DNA of 64,000 nucleotides, from contig CALLXD010000016.1 in NCBI GenBank assembly GCA_937766455.1, positions 1 through 64,000 of the forward strand, written 5' to 3'. The notes below the pieces were generated by a model that saw only the letters and a program-made list of their open reading frames with translations, was not told where the DNA came from and ran no database searches. A program made the translations under genes and the position numbers. This DNA is from Vicinamibacterales bacterium. GTDB taxonomy: Bacteria; Acidobacteriota; Vicinamibacteria; Vicinamibacterales; UBA8438. Position 1 is the first letter of the stretch. Each line of letters starts with the position of its first letter. Shown here in pieces: positions 8,061 to 18,292 of this stretch.

Positions 8061-8459
8061 CTACTGCGGTTCTGCCGGGGTGGCCGCCGGTGCCTCGACT
8101 GGGGCGTCAGTCGGTGCTGCGGCCTCGGCCTCGTCGGCCTCCGTCGGCGCGCTGTCGACGGGAAGCGTCGCCGGTTCAGCCTGCTGGAATCCAGGTCCGT
8201 CAACCCCGCTGAGGATCGACCCGGTGCCGCGCTGTCCCATGATGGCCAGCGTCATCGCGCCGACCATGAACAGGACGCCCATCACCGTGGTGGCGCGGGT
8301 CAGGACCGTGGCGCCGGCGCGCGCGCCGAAGGCGGTCTGGCTGCCACTGCCGCCGAATGCGGCCGCGATGTCGCCACCCTTGCCCTGTTGCATCAGGACG
8401 ACGGCGACCAGCAGCAGGCACACGACCACATACAGCGCGGTAAGAACAATGCTCAACAT
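8061..8459 (-). CDS. secG: Preprotein translocase subunit SecG
   Basis: This 132-residue part begins MLSIVLTALYVVVCLLL, the first SecG membrane helix, followed by the hallmark VLMQQGKGGDIAAAFGGS and QTAFGARAG, and the second helix (MGVLFMVGAMTLAIMG). A Pro/Ala/Glu-rich tail of about 45 residues follows, common in this phylum. SecG assists the SecYE channel. There is no stop between tpiA and this gene: one frame runs from 9239 to 8061. No ribosome binding site precedes the ATG at 8459, but TATAAT (8469-8474, minus strand) lies just upstream. Either a real TpiA-SecG fusion or a one-base indel in the CCC at the tpiA end explains this. Confidence 0.85.
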   Translation of the reverse strand: MLSIVLTALYVVVCLLLVAVVLMQQGKGGDIAAAFGGSGSQTAFGARAGATVLTRATTVMGVLFMVGAMTLAIMGQRGTGSILSGVDGPGFQQAEPATLPVDSAPTEADEAEAAAPTDAPVEAPAATPAEPQ

Positions 8460-9239
8460 GATCTTTTGATTATAGCGTCTTACGGGACGGCTGGCTGCGA
8501 CGATCTCCGCAAAGCTGGTCGGTTCGAGGCCGGCCCCGCCGACGAGCGCGCCGTCGACATCGGCGAGCGCCATCAACTCGGCCGCATTGCCTGGTTTCAC
8601 GCTGCCGCCGTAGATGATCCGGCACGCGGCCGCCGAGGCCTCGCCGAATTGTGATGCCAGTTGCTGCCGGATGTGCCGGTGGACCGCGTCTGCCTGGTCC
8701 GGCGTCGCGACCCGTCCGGTGCCGATGGCCCAGACCGGTTCATACGCAACGACCAGCGCGGCCACCTGCTCCGGCGTCAGGGCAGACAGTCCTTCGCCGA
8801 CCTGCCTGTCCAGCACGTCGAATGTCCGGTCTGATTCTCGCTCCTCAAGCGTCTCGCCGACGCACACGATCGGCGATAGGCCGGCCTCGATCGTGGCGCG
8901 GGTCTTGGCGTTGACCCCGGCGTCGGTTTCACCGTAGAGCTGCCGGCGCTCCGAGTGACCAATGATGACGTGCGTGATGCCGGAGGCGCGAAGCATACCC
9001 AGGCTGACCTCGCCCGTGAATGCGCCCTGCGGTTCGGCGCTGACGTTCTGGGCGGCGACGCCGATGCGGCTGCTCCCGGTGGCTGTGGCTAGTGCCGGAA
9101 GCGCCAGGAATGACGGGGCGAGCACGATGTCCACATCCGATACCGCGTCCACCAGCGGCAGGAAGCTGCGCGCGTAGTCGACAGCTTCGTCAACGGTCTT
9201 GTGCATCTTCCAGTTGGCGGCCACAAATGGTGTGCGCAT
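8460..9239 (-). CDS. tpiA: Triosephosphate isomerase
   Basis: TpiA interconverts dihydroxyacetone phosphate and glyceraldehyde 3-phosphate in the cytoplasm. The substrate-binding NWKMHK is at residues 9-14, the catalytic histidine is in IIGHSERR, the catalytic glutamate and hinged loop are in AYEPVWAIGTG, and the phosphate-gripping IIYGGSVKP and GALVGGAGL follow. The family normally ends near EIVAAS; here the frame continues through RPVRRYNQKI into SecG without a stop. Deleting one C of the CCC would place a TAA right after the TPI domain. ATG 9239 overlaps the pgk stop (TGATG), so the gene belongs to a gap-pgk-tpiA-secG glycolytic operon. Confidence 0.92.
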
Positions 9240-10441
9240 CAGTCGGTTCCTTCGCCAGCGTCTGGCAGCACGTCTATGCCGGGAAGACGCCGGCCGCCAA
9301 GCAGTTCCAGCGACGCGCCGCCGCCAGTGGAAATATGTGTGATCCTGTCGCCCACGCCGGCCCGACCGATCGCGGCCACTGAGTCGCCGCCCCCAACGAT
9401 AGTGCGGGCTTCGCTGTTGGCCACCGCGTGGGCCACCGCCATGGTGCCGGCCGCGAAGGACTCGATCTCGAACACGCCCATCGGGCCATTCCAGACGACG
9501 GTCTTGGCCGCGGCAATGCTGTCGGCGTATCGCCGCGCCGTCTCTGGACCGATGTCCACGCCGAGTCGGTCGCCGATGGCGGGGTCGTCGACGGCGAGGG
9601 TCTCGCAGGGTGCCCCCGCCTCGAGCCGGGGCGTGACGATGTGGTCGGACGGCAACTCGAGCCGTACGCCATGCTCAGCGGCCGCGCGCTCGATCTGCCG
9701 AGTGGCGTCGATGAGAGTGTCCTCGACCAGCGAGCGGCCCACCGGCAGTCCCCGCGCCTTGAAGAAGGTGTAGGCCATGGCGCCTCCAATGAGCAGCGCG
9801 TCGACGCGCCCAAGGAGATTCTCGATGACCTCCATCTTGCCGGACACCTTCGCCCCACCAAGAATCGCCACGAACGGACGTGACGGCGAACGGAGCAGAC
9901 CGCCCAGGTACCGCAGCTCTCTGGCCATCAGCAGACCAGCCGCCGCGTCCTGCACGTGGTTGACGATCCCGACCGTGGAGGCGTGGGCGCGATGCGCCGC
10001 GCCGAACGCGTCGTTCACGTAGCCGTCCACCGGTGCGGCCAGCGCCTTGGCAAATTCGCGATCGTTGGCCTCTTCCCCTGCGTGAAACCGCAGGTTTTCA
10101 AGCAGGACGACACGGCCCGCACCGACCTGTCCAAGGGCTGTCTGTACGGCCTCGCCGATGCAGTCATCCGCGAAGACCACCGGGCGGTCGAGTAGTTCGG
10201 CCAACCGGTCGGCAACCGGGCGCAAGCTCAACTCTTGATTGACGGTCCCCTTTGGGCGACCGAGATGGGACCCGAGCACAAGCGTGGCACCACGTTCGAG
10301 CGCGTAGCTCAGGGTCGGGAGCGCCGCGCGGATGCGCGTATCGTCGCCGATCACCCCGTCTCGGATCGGGACGTTGAAATCGACGCGGACGAACAGTCGT
10401 CGACCACCGAGTTCGAGCGTGTGGATCGTCTTCTTGGTCAC
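9239..10441 (-). CDS. pgk: Phosphoglycerate kinase
   Basis: PGK transfers phosphate from 1,3-bisphosphoglycerate to ADP. The 400 residues include RVDFNVPI near the N-terminus, the substrate arginine region LGSHLGRPKG, LLENLRFHAGEE, the nucleotide-site LGGAKVSGK, and GGGDSVAAIGR with the terminal HISTGGGASLE. The start is GTG 10441 (TKKTIHTLELGG); the frame is open further upstream but those codons do not match the family. No good ribosome binding site is visible. It is co-oriented with gap upstream and overlaps tpiA downstream. Confidence 0.93.
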   Translation of the reverse strand: MTKKTIHTLELGGRRLFVRVDFNVPIRDGVIGDDTRIRAALPTLSYALERGATLVLGSHLGRPKGTVNQELSLRPVADRLAELLDRPVVFADDCIGEAVQTALGQVGAGRVVLLENLRFHAGEEANDREFAKALAAPVDGYVNDAFGAAHRAHASTVGIVNHVQDAAAGLLMARELRYLGGLLRSPSRPFVAILGGAKVSGKMEVIENLLGRVDALLIGGAMAYTFFKARGLPVGRSLVEDTLIDATRQIERAAAEHGVRLELPSDHIVTPRLEAGAPCETLAVDDPAIGDRLGVDIGPETARRYADSIAAAKTVVWNGPMGVFEIESFAAGTMAVAHAVANSEARTIVGGGDSVAAIGRAGVGDRITHISTGGGASLELLGGRRLPGIDVLPDAGEGTD

Positions 10442-10554
10442 GGTGCAGGTAGTGAAAAGGTTGGCCCGCGGACCCGAGTGCACGGTCGGTGCCTCCGTGG
10501 CCGTGCCGCCCGACCACCGGCGCCGGGGCGTCGAGACGCCCCGGCTATTGGCGG

Positions 10555-11699
<1,145 letters not shown>

Positions 11700-11777
11700 T
11701 CAACAAACGTCCTATTGTACAAATGCTGGCTGGCCCCGGTCAATCAGGCCGGTACCGTATACTCGACAGACCGTCCG

Positions 11778-13109
11778 ATGTATCTCCTCTATAGTCTGGC
11801 CATCATCGGTTACGCGGCGGCGCTCGTCCCGCGACTGCTGTATCAGGCCGTACGCCACGGGAAATACGTGGGTACGCTGGGGGAACGCTGGGGTCGGTTG
11901 CCAGCTGATCTGAATCCAGACGGCGCGCCCTCGATCTGGATTCACGCCGTCTCGGTCGGCGAGGTGTTGGCGACTCGCGCGCTGATTCCGGCGCTTCGCG
12001 AACGGTATCCCGAACACCGCCTCTTGCTGTCGACGACGACGGAGACGGGACGCTCGGTTGCCACCTCGGTCGACGCTCTCGACGGGGTCTTTTATTTTCC
12101 AGTCGATCTTGCCTCGGTCGTCGGGCGGGTCCTGGATCAGGTGCGCCCGGTCCTACTGGTGATGGTCGACACGGAGCTCTGGCCCAACCTGCTCGCTCAG
12201 TGCGCCCGACGAGGCGTCTCCACGCTACTGGTCAACGGACGCGTGTCTGATCGGTCGTTTCCACGGTACCGACTGGTGCGTCCGTTCTTTCGCCGGGTGC
12301 TGGCGAACTTGTCACTCTGCTGCGCACAGAGCGACGAGTCTGGTCGACGGCTTGTCGCGCTTGGCGTGCCCGAGGATCGGGTGATGGTCACGGGCAATTT
12401 GAAGTTCGACACGCTGCCGGTTCCGGAGTCTCGGGCGTCGTGGATGCCGCAGGGTGTGCTGCGGGTGTTCCGAATCACGCCAGGTCGAACCGTAGTGATG
12501 GCCGCCAGTACCCATCCCGGTGAAGAGGCGGTGGTGCTCGACGCCTTCGCGCGCATCCAGCAGCGCGACCCCGGCGCACTCCTCGTGGTGGCGCCGCGAC
12601 ATCCGGAACGGTTTTCGGAGGTCGTGGCCTTGGCCACTCGCCGGGGGTTCGACACGATGCGTCGCAGTGCGCTCCCCCTGGATCGTGAGCCGCGTGCTGC
12701 CGTGGTGGTGCTCGACACTGTCGGCGAACTGGCAACCGCGTTGCAAATAGCGACCGTCGTGTTTCTCGGGGGGAGCCTGGTGCCCACCGGCGGGCACAAC
12801 CTGCTTGAGCCGGCGGCCTGGGGTAAGCCGGTGGTGTTTGGACCGCACATGCAGAACTTTGCCGAGATTACGGAGCTGTTTCTGGCCAATCGCGCGGCTC
12901 GGCAGGTCGGCTCGGCCGATGCCCTTGAGTCCGCGCTGTCGGACCTGCTCGGCGACCCCGTACAACGTGCCGCGCTGGGTGCGGCGGCCCGGGCCCTCGT
13001 CGACGCGAACCGCGGCGCCACGGATCGCACCCTGGACGCTGTTGCGGCCCTCGTGACTCCGCCGGGGGACGCAGACACGGGCCGCGTGATGCCTTTCGGG
13101 ATCCGGTGA
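11778..13109 (+). CDS. waaA: Kdo transferase WaaA (GT30)
   Basis: WaaA attaches 3-deoxy-D-manno-octulosonate from CMP-Kdo to lipid IVA at the inner face of the cytoplasmic membrane. The 443 residues start at MYLLYSLAIIGYAAAL, an N-terminal membrane anchor, followed by GERWGR, IWIHAVSVGEV with the GT30 catalytic-region glutamate, STTTETG, and DTELWPNLL. The C-terminal Rossmann half has VMAASTHPGEE, VVAPRHPERF and FLGGSLVPTGGHN. I prefer ATG 11778 to an in-frame start at 11715 because the family begins with this helix. It is the first gene of the LPS core operon, and its stop overlaps the lpxK start (TGATG). Confidence 0.95.
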   Translation: MYLLYSLAIIGYAAALVPRLLYQAVRHGKYVGTLGERWGRLPADLNPDGAPSIWIHAVSVGEVLATRALIPALRERYPEHRLLLSTTTETGRSVATSVDALDGVFYFPVDLASVVGRVLDQVRPVLLVMVDTELWPNLLAQCARRGVSTLLVNGRVSDRSFPRYRLVRPFFRRVLANLSLCCAQSDESGRRLVALGVPEDRVMVTGNLKFDTLPVPESRASWMPQGVLRVFRITPGRTVVMAASTHPGEEAVVLDAFARIQQRDPGALLVVAPRHPERFSEVVALATRRGFDTMRRSALPLDREPRAAVVVLDTVGELATALQIATVVFLGGSLVPTGGHNLLEPAAWGKPVVFGPHMQNFAEITELFLANRAARQVGSADALESALSDLLGDPVQRAALGAAARALVDANRGATDRTLDAVAALVTPPGDADTGRVMPFGIR

Positions 13110-14125
13110 TGCGTCGCCTGCTCGGACACCTGTATGGCGCGGCGGCCTGGCGACGGCGTCGCTGGCATGTCGGACACCCGGAGACGCGCCGTCGGCTCCG
13201 GCAACCCGTGATCAGCATCGGTGCGCTCCGCGTGGGTGGGAGCGGGAAGACCCCGTTGACGGCGCACCTTGCGCGAGTATTAATGGGCATGGGTGAGCGC
13301 CCGGCGGTGTTGAGCCGCGGGTATGGCCGTGCCGACGCGGCCGACGGGGTGGTGGTCGTGCGCGAGGCCGGGCGCGTGGTTGGACGCTTGGCCACCGCCG
13401 GTGACGAACCGTGGATGCTGTCCCAGTCGCTCGATGGTGTCGTGGTGGTCGTGTGCCCCGACCGCTATCTGGCCGGGCGGCTGGCCGAGACCCATCTTGC
13501 CGCGACGGTGCACCTGCTGGACGATGGGTTTCAACACCTTCCGCTGCAGCGGGGGACCGATCTGCTGGTCGTGTCACCATCTGACCTCGAGGCTGCGGTG
13601 CTTCCCGCCGGACCGCTACGCGAGCGGTTGTCGACGGCGCGCTGCGCCGACGCCATGGTGGTCGTTGGGGCGAACGACGAGCAGCGGCAGACGATGGCCG
13701 AGCATCTTGCGCTGTCCCGGTGTTTCGGGGCACGGCGACGCCTGGGGGCCGCACTGGTGCGGGCCCCTCGGGTGAAGCCGGGCGAGATCGCACCTGGGAC
13801 TCCTGTATTCGCCGTGGCTGGCATCGCGCGGCCCGAACAGTTCTTCGACGATGTCCGGGACGCGGGATTCGCATTGCGCGGGACACTCGCCTTCCGCGAT
13901 CACCACCGGTATGCACCGCGCGATGCTGCGCGCGTGGTCGATGCGGCCCAGGCTGTCGGGGCCGAGGTGATCGTGACCACTGAGAAAGACGGGGTCCGTC
14001 TGGAGTCGATGCTGCCGCTGGCCCTTCCAGTCGCGACCATGGCGCTCGCGCTTGAGGTGGAACCGGCCCGAGCGTTTCAGGCCTTTCTGGCTGAACGGCT
14101 CGCCGCTGAGCGGAGCGTCGCGTGA
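13109..14125 (+). CDS. lpxK: Tetraacyldisaccharide 4'-kinase LpxK
   Basis: LpxK phosphorylates the 4' position of the lipid A disaccharide. The P-loop is GALRVGGSGKTPLT near residue 40, followed by the family motifs LSRGYGR and AGDEPWML, then HLLDDGFQHLPLQR, the conserved DDGFQH segment. The C-terminal part has FAVAGIARPEQFF and TTEKDGVRL. The start ATG 13109 overlaps the waaA stop; a GTG three bases earlier is equally possible. The end overlaps the next gene by GTGA, so translation is coupled. Confidence 0.94.
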   Translation: MRRLLGHLYGAAAWRRRRWHVGHPETRRRLRQPVISIGALRVGGSGKTPLTAHLARVLMGMGERPAVLSRGYGRADAADGVVVVREAGRVVGRLATAGDEPWMLSQSLDGVVVVVCPDRYLAGRLAETHLAATVHLLDDGFQHLPLQRGTDLLVVSPSDLEAAVLPAGPLRERLSTARCADAMVVVGANDEQRQTMAEHLALSRCFGARRRLGAALVRAPRVKPGEIAPGTPVFAVAGIARPEQFFDDVRDAGFALRGTLAFRDHHRYAPRDAARVVDAAQAVGAEVIVTTEKDGVRLESMLPLALPVATMALALEVEPARAFQAFLAERLAAERSVA

Positions 14126-15105
14126 GCGAACTCCTGACGACACAGACCATTGCGCGCCGACGTCATCCGATTCGGCATCGGGCAGAGTATCTGGCGGTGC
14201 TGGCGGTGCGAACGGCCGCGCGCGTGCTGCCGCGGTCCTGCGTCATGTGGTTCGCGGACGGCTGCAGTCGGCTCTTTCACCGATTGGACCGCCGTCGGCG
14301 CCAAATCGCGCTGACGAATGTGCGTGCCGCGTTCCCGTCGCATTCAGACGAGGAGTGCCGGTCGATCGTCGAGGGTGCGTTCACGCATCTCGGTCGCCAT
14401 GTGTTCGACCTCTTACGCTTCGACGCGATGAGCCCTGAACAAATGCTCGCACGCATCGATTTCGAAGGGGAGGAGCGCATGCGGGAGGCGTTGGCTCGTG
14501 GGCGAGGATTGATCTACTACTGCGGCCACTTCGGGTTTTGGGAAATGCAGATCATGGTGCACGCGGTGTGCCATGACCCGATCTTGATGGTCGCCCGCAC
14601 CCTGGACAACCCCTATCTCGAAGCGATGATTGAGCGGCTGCGTACACGCGTGGGCACCCGCGTCATTGGGCGTCAGGGCGCGATACGCCGACTGTTGCGC
14701 GGACTACGCCAGGGTGAGTCCGTGGGGATGCTGATCGACCAGCACATGCACGACCGCAGTGCGGTGACGATCCAGTTCTTTGACCGTCCAGCGTCCACCA
14801 CATCCGCGATTGCCAAGCTGGCTCTTCGCACCGGAGCGCCCGTCATACCCGTGTTCGCGTTGCCCCTCTCGGGCGGGCGCTACCGATTGATCTACGAGAC
14901 ACCAGTCGAGGCGCCGGATCCAAGTGACCCAGATGCGGTCCGTATCCTGACCCAGCGGTGCACAGACGTGCTGGAACGGTATGTACGTCGGAATCCGGAG
15001 ATGTGGCTGTGGATGCATCGCCGGTGGCGGGTTGAAGACGACGTGACCGCCTTCGCGGCGCCAGCGGCGGAGCCTCCGCGACAGGCTTCGGAGGGTAACC
15101 GGTAA
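14122..15105 (+). CDS. lpxL: Lipid A lauroyl/myristoyl acyltransferase (LpxL/HtrB family)
   Basis: This family adds secondary acyl chains to Kdo-lipid A. The 327 residues have an N-terminal hydrophobic/basic region, the conserved TNVRAAFPSHSDEE, the catalytic H-x4-E in CGHFGFWE, and MLIDQHMHDRSAVTIQFF with the later GAPVIPVFALP. The end WLWMHRRWR is typical of the family. The start is GTG 14122 in GTGA overlap with lpxK. Which acyl chain it transfers (LpxL or LpxM type) cannot be told from sequence. Confidence 0.88.
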   Translation: MSELLTTQTIARRRHPIRHRAEYLAVLAVRTAARVLPRSCVMWFADGCSRLFHRLDRRRRQIALTNVRAAFPSHSDEECRSIVEGAFTHLGRHVFDLLRFDAMSPEQMLARIDFEGEERMREALARGRGLIYYCGHFGFWEMQIMVHAVCHDPILMVARTLDNPYLEAMIERLRTRVGTRVIGRQGAIRRLLRGLRQGESVGMLIDQHMHDRSAVTIQFFDRPASTTSAIAKLALRTGAPVIPVFALPLSGGRYRLIYETPVEAPDPSDPDAVRILTQRCTDVLERYVRRNPEMWLWMHRRWRVEDDVTAFAAPAAEPPRQASEGNR

Positions 15106-15110
15106 GCCTC

Positions 15111-16166
15111 ATGCGTGTGCTCGTGCGAACGCCCAACTGGCTCGGCGACATCGTGATGGCGCTCCCCGTGTTCGCGGCGGTCCGGGCTCACTATGCGGAC
15201 GACGTGGTGGCGTTGGCCGGCCCGGCGGCGTTCACACCGCTGCTGGAGGCGGTCGCCGGCGTCGACCAGGTCGTGCCGCTTCGCCGCGACCTCCGCGGAG
15301 GCCGTGCACGTCGGGCTGAGGTGACGCAGTTGCGTGATGGACGGTTCGATGCGGCGGTGCTGCTGCCGAACTCGTTTGGAGCAGCCTGGGTGGCGCGAAC
15401 TGCGGGTATACCGGAACGGTGGGGACTCGCGGGTCGCTGGCGGCGGCGACTGCTGAGCCGGCCGGTCCCAAGGCCGCCATCTCGAACCCACCAGGTTGAC
15501 GAATATCTCGCGCTCCTCCGCGGCCTCGGCGTCGAAGAGGTGACGTCAGAGCCGAGTCTGCAATCTCCACCGGGGATGGTGGCGTCCGCCCGACGTCTGC
15601 TCGAGGCCAGTGGGGTGGCCGCCGACCAACCGCTGGTCGGGATGGCCCCCGGGGCCGCCTACGGGTACGCTAAGCGGTGGCGCCCCGATCGCTATGCGCG
15701 AGTCGCCGAGCGGGTGGCGCGGCAGTCGGGCGCCGTCGTGGTCCTGGTCGGGAGCGGACACGACCGCGACGCGGGCTATGCGATAGAATCCTCGCTCGTG
15801 TCGCCCGAGGGGGGCACTGGGGGCGGGTCGGTCGTGAATCTGATCGGACGCACCGACCTGGCGCAGTTGATCGGTCTCCTCGCGTGCTGTCGTGCGTTCG
15901 TCTCCAGTGACTCAGGCCCCATGCATCTGGCGGCGGCGTTGGGCGTGCCCGTGACGGCGATCTTTGGCCCGACCGACGACCGGCTGACCGCTCCAGTGGG
16001 GCGCCATGAGGTGCTCACCCACGATGTGTGGTGTCGGCCCTGTTTCTTCCGTGATTGCCCCATTGACCACCGCTGCATGACTCGTATCTCCGAAGACCGC
16101 GTGTTCGAGGCCGTCGCCAGACAGATGGCGCTGTCCGTGACTTCGACCGGAGAGACGGGCCGATGA
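15111..16166 (+). CDS. waaF: ADP-heptose:LPS heptosyltransferase II
   Basis: WaaF adds the second heptose of the inner core. The 351-residue GT9 protein begins RVLVRTPNWLGDIVMALP, the WaaF-type acceptor loop. It has LLPNSFGAAW, the KRWRPDRYA segment typical of the C-terminal domain, and the donor-site motif FVSSDSGPMHLAAALGVP followed by FGPTD. The two-cysteine pair CRPCFFRDCPIDHRCM is also usual. It lies between the acyltransferase and gmhB in the LPS operon, and its stop overlaps the gmhB start (ATGA). Confidence 0.92.
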   Translation: MRVLVRTPNWLGDIVMALPVFAAVRAHYADDVVALAGPAAFTPLLEAVAGVDQVVPLRRDLRGGRARRAEVTQLRDGRFDAAVLLPNSFGAAWVARTAGIPERWGLAGRWRRRLLSRPVPRPPSRTHQVDEYLALLRGLGVEEVTSEPSLQSPPGMVASARRLLEASGVAADQPLVGMAPGAAYGYAKRWRPDRYARVAERVARQSGAVVVLVGSGHDRDAGYAIESSLVSPEGGTGGGSVVNLIGRTDLAQLIGLLACCRAFVSSDSGPMHLAAALGVPVTAIFGPTDDRLTAPVGRHEVLTHDVWCRPCFFRDCPIDHRCMTRISEDRVFEAVARQMALSVTSTGETGR

Positions 16167-16732
16167 CGCCCGCGGTGTTTCTTGATCGCGACGGGACCTT
16201 GAATGAGGACGTCGGACATCTCGATCGGCTTGAGCGACTCACCCTCTTTCCCTTTGCGATTGATGCCGTTCGACTGCTCAATCAGGCCGGATTTCGCGTC
16301 GTGGTGGTGACGAATCAGGGCGGCGTCGCCGCGGGGATGGTGGAGGAACGGTTCGTGATCGAGCTGCACGACCTGCTGCAGCGGCGATTCGCGGCCGGGG
16401 GCGCCACCATCGCGCGCATCTATCACTGCCCGCACGATCCGGACGCGGCGATTCCAGCCTACCGGCGAACCTGCGATTGTCGGAAACCCGCGGCGGGCAT
16501 GCTGCGACGCGCGGCCACTGACCTCGACCTCGACCTCTCCCGGTCCTACATGATTGGCGACAAGTGGACCGACGTGGCCGTGGCGACACAGGTCGGTGCC
16601 ACTGGGATGCTCGTGCGGACTGGATACGGGGTCACGCAGGAGGCTCGACCGAACCGGCCACCTGACGCCGTCGTCGTGGACGATGTGATGGCCGCCACCG
16701 TGCGTATTCTGGAGCAGACCGGTTCCCTCTAA
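16163..16732 (+). CDS. gmhB: D-glycero-D-manno-heptose 1,7-bisphosphate 7-phosphatase
   Basis: GmhB removes the 7-phosphate in ADP-heptose synthesis. The 189-residue HAD protein has the nucleophile motif FLDRDGTLNED (residues 6-16), the second motif VVTNQGGVAAG, the zinc-binding CPHDP...CDCRKP typical of GmhB, and motif IV MIGDKWTDVAVA. It sits directly before the heptose kinase and adenylyltransferase genes, matching the pathway order. Confidence 0.94.
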   Translation: MTPAVFLDRDGTLNEDVGHLDRLERLTLFPFAIDAVRLLNQAGFRVVVVTNQGGVAAGMVEERFVIELHDLLQRRFAAGGATIARIYHCPHDPDAAIPAYRRTCDCRKPAAGMLRRAATDLDLDLSRSYMIGDKWTDVAVATQVGATGMLVRTGYGVTQEARPNRPPDAVVVDDVMAATVRILEQTGSL

Positions 16733-16736
16733 TCAC

Positions 16737-17790
16737 ATGATTCCCGCGTCCGTACATCCCGGGCCAGGCGACCACGAGCTGCTGGACCGACTGACCCGGC
16801 TGATCGGGTCATTCCGCAAGCCGCGCATCGCCGTTATCGGTGACCTGATCGCCGACGAGTTCATCTACGGCGGTATCGATCGTGTCTCGCGGGAAGCGCC
16901 GGTCCTCATCCTCAACTACGACTCTACCGAGGTCACCCCCGGAGGAGCCGGGAACGCCGCCCAGAACGTCGCGGCGCTCGGGGGGAGGGCGCGCCTTGTA
17001 GGACTGCTCGGGGCCGATGAGATCGGACGGCGGCTCGCTCGCAGTTTCTCGCGGCAGGTGGTCCGAGGCGGTCTGGTAAAGCCCGCGGGCTATCACACGC
17101 CCACCAAGACGCGCATTCTGGCTGGGGGTGTCCACTCGGCCCGCCAGCAGGTCGTACGAATTGACCGCGCCGGTCCGCCGGTCACCCGCGCGATGCGGGA
17201 CCGAGTGGTGGAGGCGGCCGTGGCGGCTGTAGCCGGGTGCGACGCCGTGATCGTGTCGGACTATGGCACGGGTCTGGTCACGCCGGCGCTGGTGGCCGCC
17301 GTGAAGCGCCGGCTGCCTCGGCGTGGCCGTCGCCCCGCCGCCCCAATCCTGCTCGACTCCCGATACGCGCTCCTGAAGTACCGAGGGTTGACCATCGCGG
17401 CGCCCAATGAGTCCGAGGTCGAGCATCTGCTCGGCGTCACCGTGGGCGACCACTTGCCCACACTCGAGCGGGCAGGACGGGAGCTTCTTCGGCGAACCCG
17501 GATGTCCGGCATGCCTGGTGACTCGGGGGAGCCGCGGTATGGCGCTGTTCGAGCCCGGGCGGCCGACGCAGCATCTTCCCATCTACGGTTCGGATGAAGT
17601 CGCCGACGTGACCGGCGCGGGCGATACCGTGATCGCGACCATGGCGATGGCTCTGAGTATCGGGGCGTCCCCCCCCGAGGCGGCACTGCTTGCCAATTAC
17701 GCGGGCGGTCTGGTGGTGATGAAACGGGGTACGGCGACTGTGACCGCGGACGAGCTGCAGCAGGCGGTCGTGACCGACCTCGAGGTGTGA
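16737..17790 (+). CDS. rfaE1: Heptose 7-phosphate kinase (RfaE1), frameshifted
   Basis: This PfkB-type kinase phosphorylates D-glycero-D-manno-heptose 7-phosphate at C1. The N-terminal frame carries [15 protein letters not shown], the first PfkB signature [15 protein letters not shown], and the nucleotide-side [12 protein letters not shown]. Near 17500, in the sequence AACCCGGA, the coding signal moves by one base to [16 protein letters not shown] and then the second signature [11 protein letters not shown] with the catalytic aspartate. The joined protein has a normal length of about 350 residues, so a one-base indel is likely. It ends overlapping rfaE2 (TGATG). The kinase and adenylyltransferase are separate genes here, not fused as in HldE. 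Confidence 0.88.
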
Positions 17791-18287
17791 TGGCTCGGAC
17801 CACGCCTGGCGGGTCGGTGGTGACAGAGCAGGAGCTCGTGGCGCGGGTTCTGGCCGCCCGGGCCGCCGGCGTCACCTACTCGTTCGCCAACGGGTGCTTC
17901 GACGTCCTGCACGTCGGGCACGTGCGCTATCTGACGGGCGCTGCGGCCGAGGCGGACCGGTTGATCGTGGCCATTAACGACGATGCGTCGGTGGCGGCAC
18001 TCAAAGGGGCCGGACGCCCGATTCAGGCCGCCGTCGATCGGGCCGATCTCGTCGCGGCATTCAGCATGGTGGATTATGTCGTGGTGTTTCCCGACCTGAC
18101 GGTTGAGCGGCTGCTGACCACCCTGCGCCCGGAGGTCCACTGCAAGGGGTGCGACTACACCGTGGACACGGTGCCGGAGCGCGGTGTCGTGCGCGCCTAT
18201 GGTGGCCGCACGGTCATTGTCGGCGATGCGAAGGACCACTCCACCCGCGATGTCATTGCGCGTATCCGCGCGCAGCCAGGCGAGTAG
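17790..18287 (+). CDS. rfaE2: Heptose 1-phosphate adenylyltransferase (RfaE2)
   Basis: This enzyme makes ADP-heptose from heptose 1-phosphate and ATP. The 165 residues have the cytidylyltransferase-fold motif FANGCFDVLHVGHVRYL with the HxGH nucleotide-binding signature (HVGH), and VAINDDASVAALKG downstream. The end contains GDAKDHSTRDVI, the ISSTxxI-like region (here HSTRDVI). I start at ATG 17790, which overlaps the rfaE1 stop; GTG 17787 is possible. Confidence 0.93.
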   Translation: MARTTPGGSVVTEQELVARVLAARAAGVTYSFANGCFDVLHVGHVRYLTGAAAEADRLIVAINDDASVAALKGAGRPIQAAVDRADLVAAFSMVDYVVVFPDLTVERLLTTLRPEVHCKGCDYTVDTVPERGVVRAYGGRTVIVGDAKDHSTRDVIARIRAQPGE

Positions 18288-18292
18288 TCGCC

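Noticed and set aside
8469-8474. TATAAT as a proven promoter for a leaderless secG
   Set aside because: No -35 box is found at a suitable distance, and the region is also coding in the continuous frame, so it is only noted.
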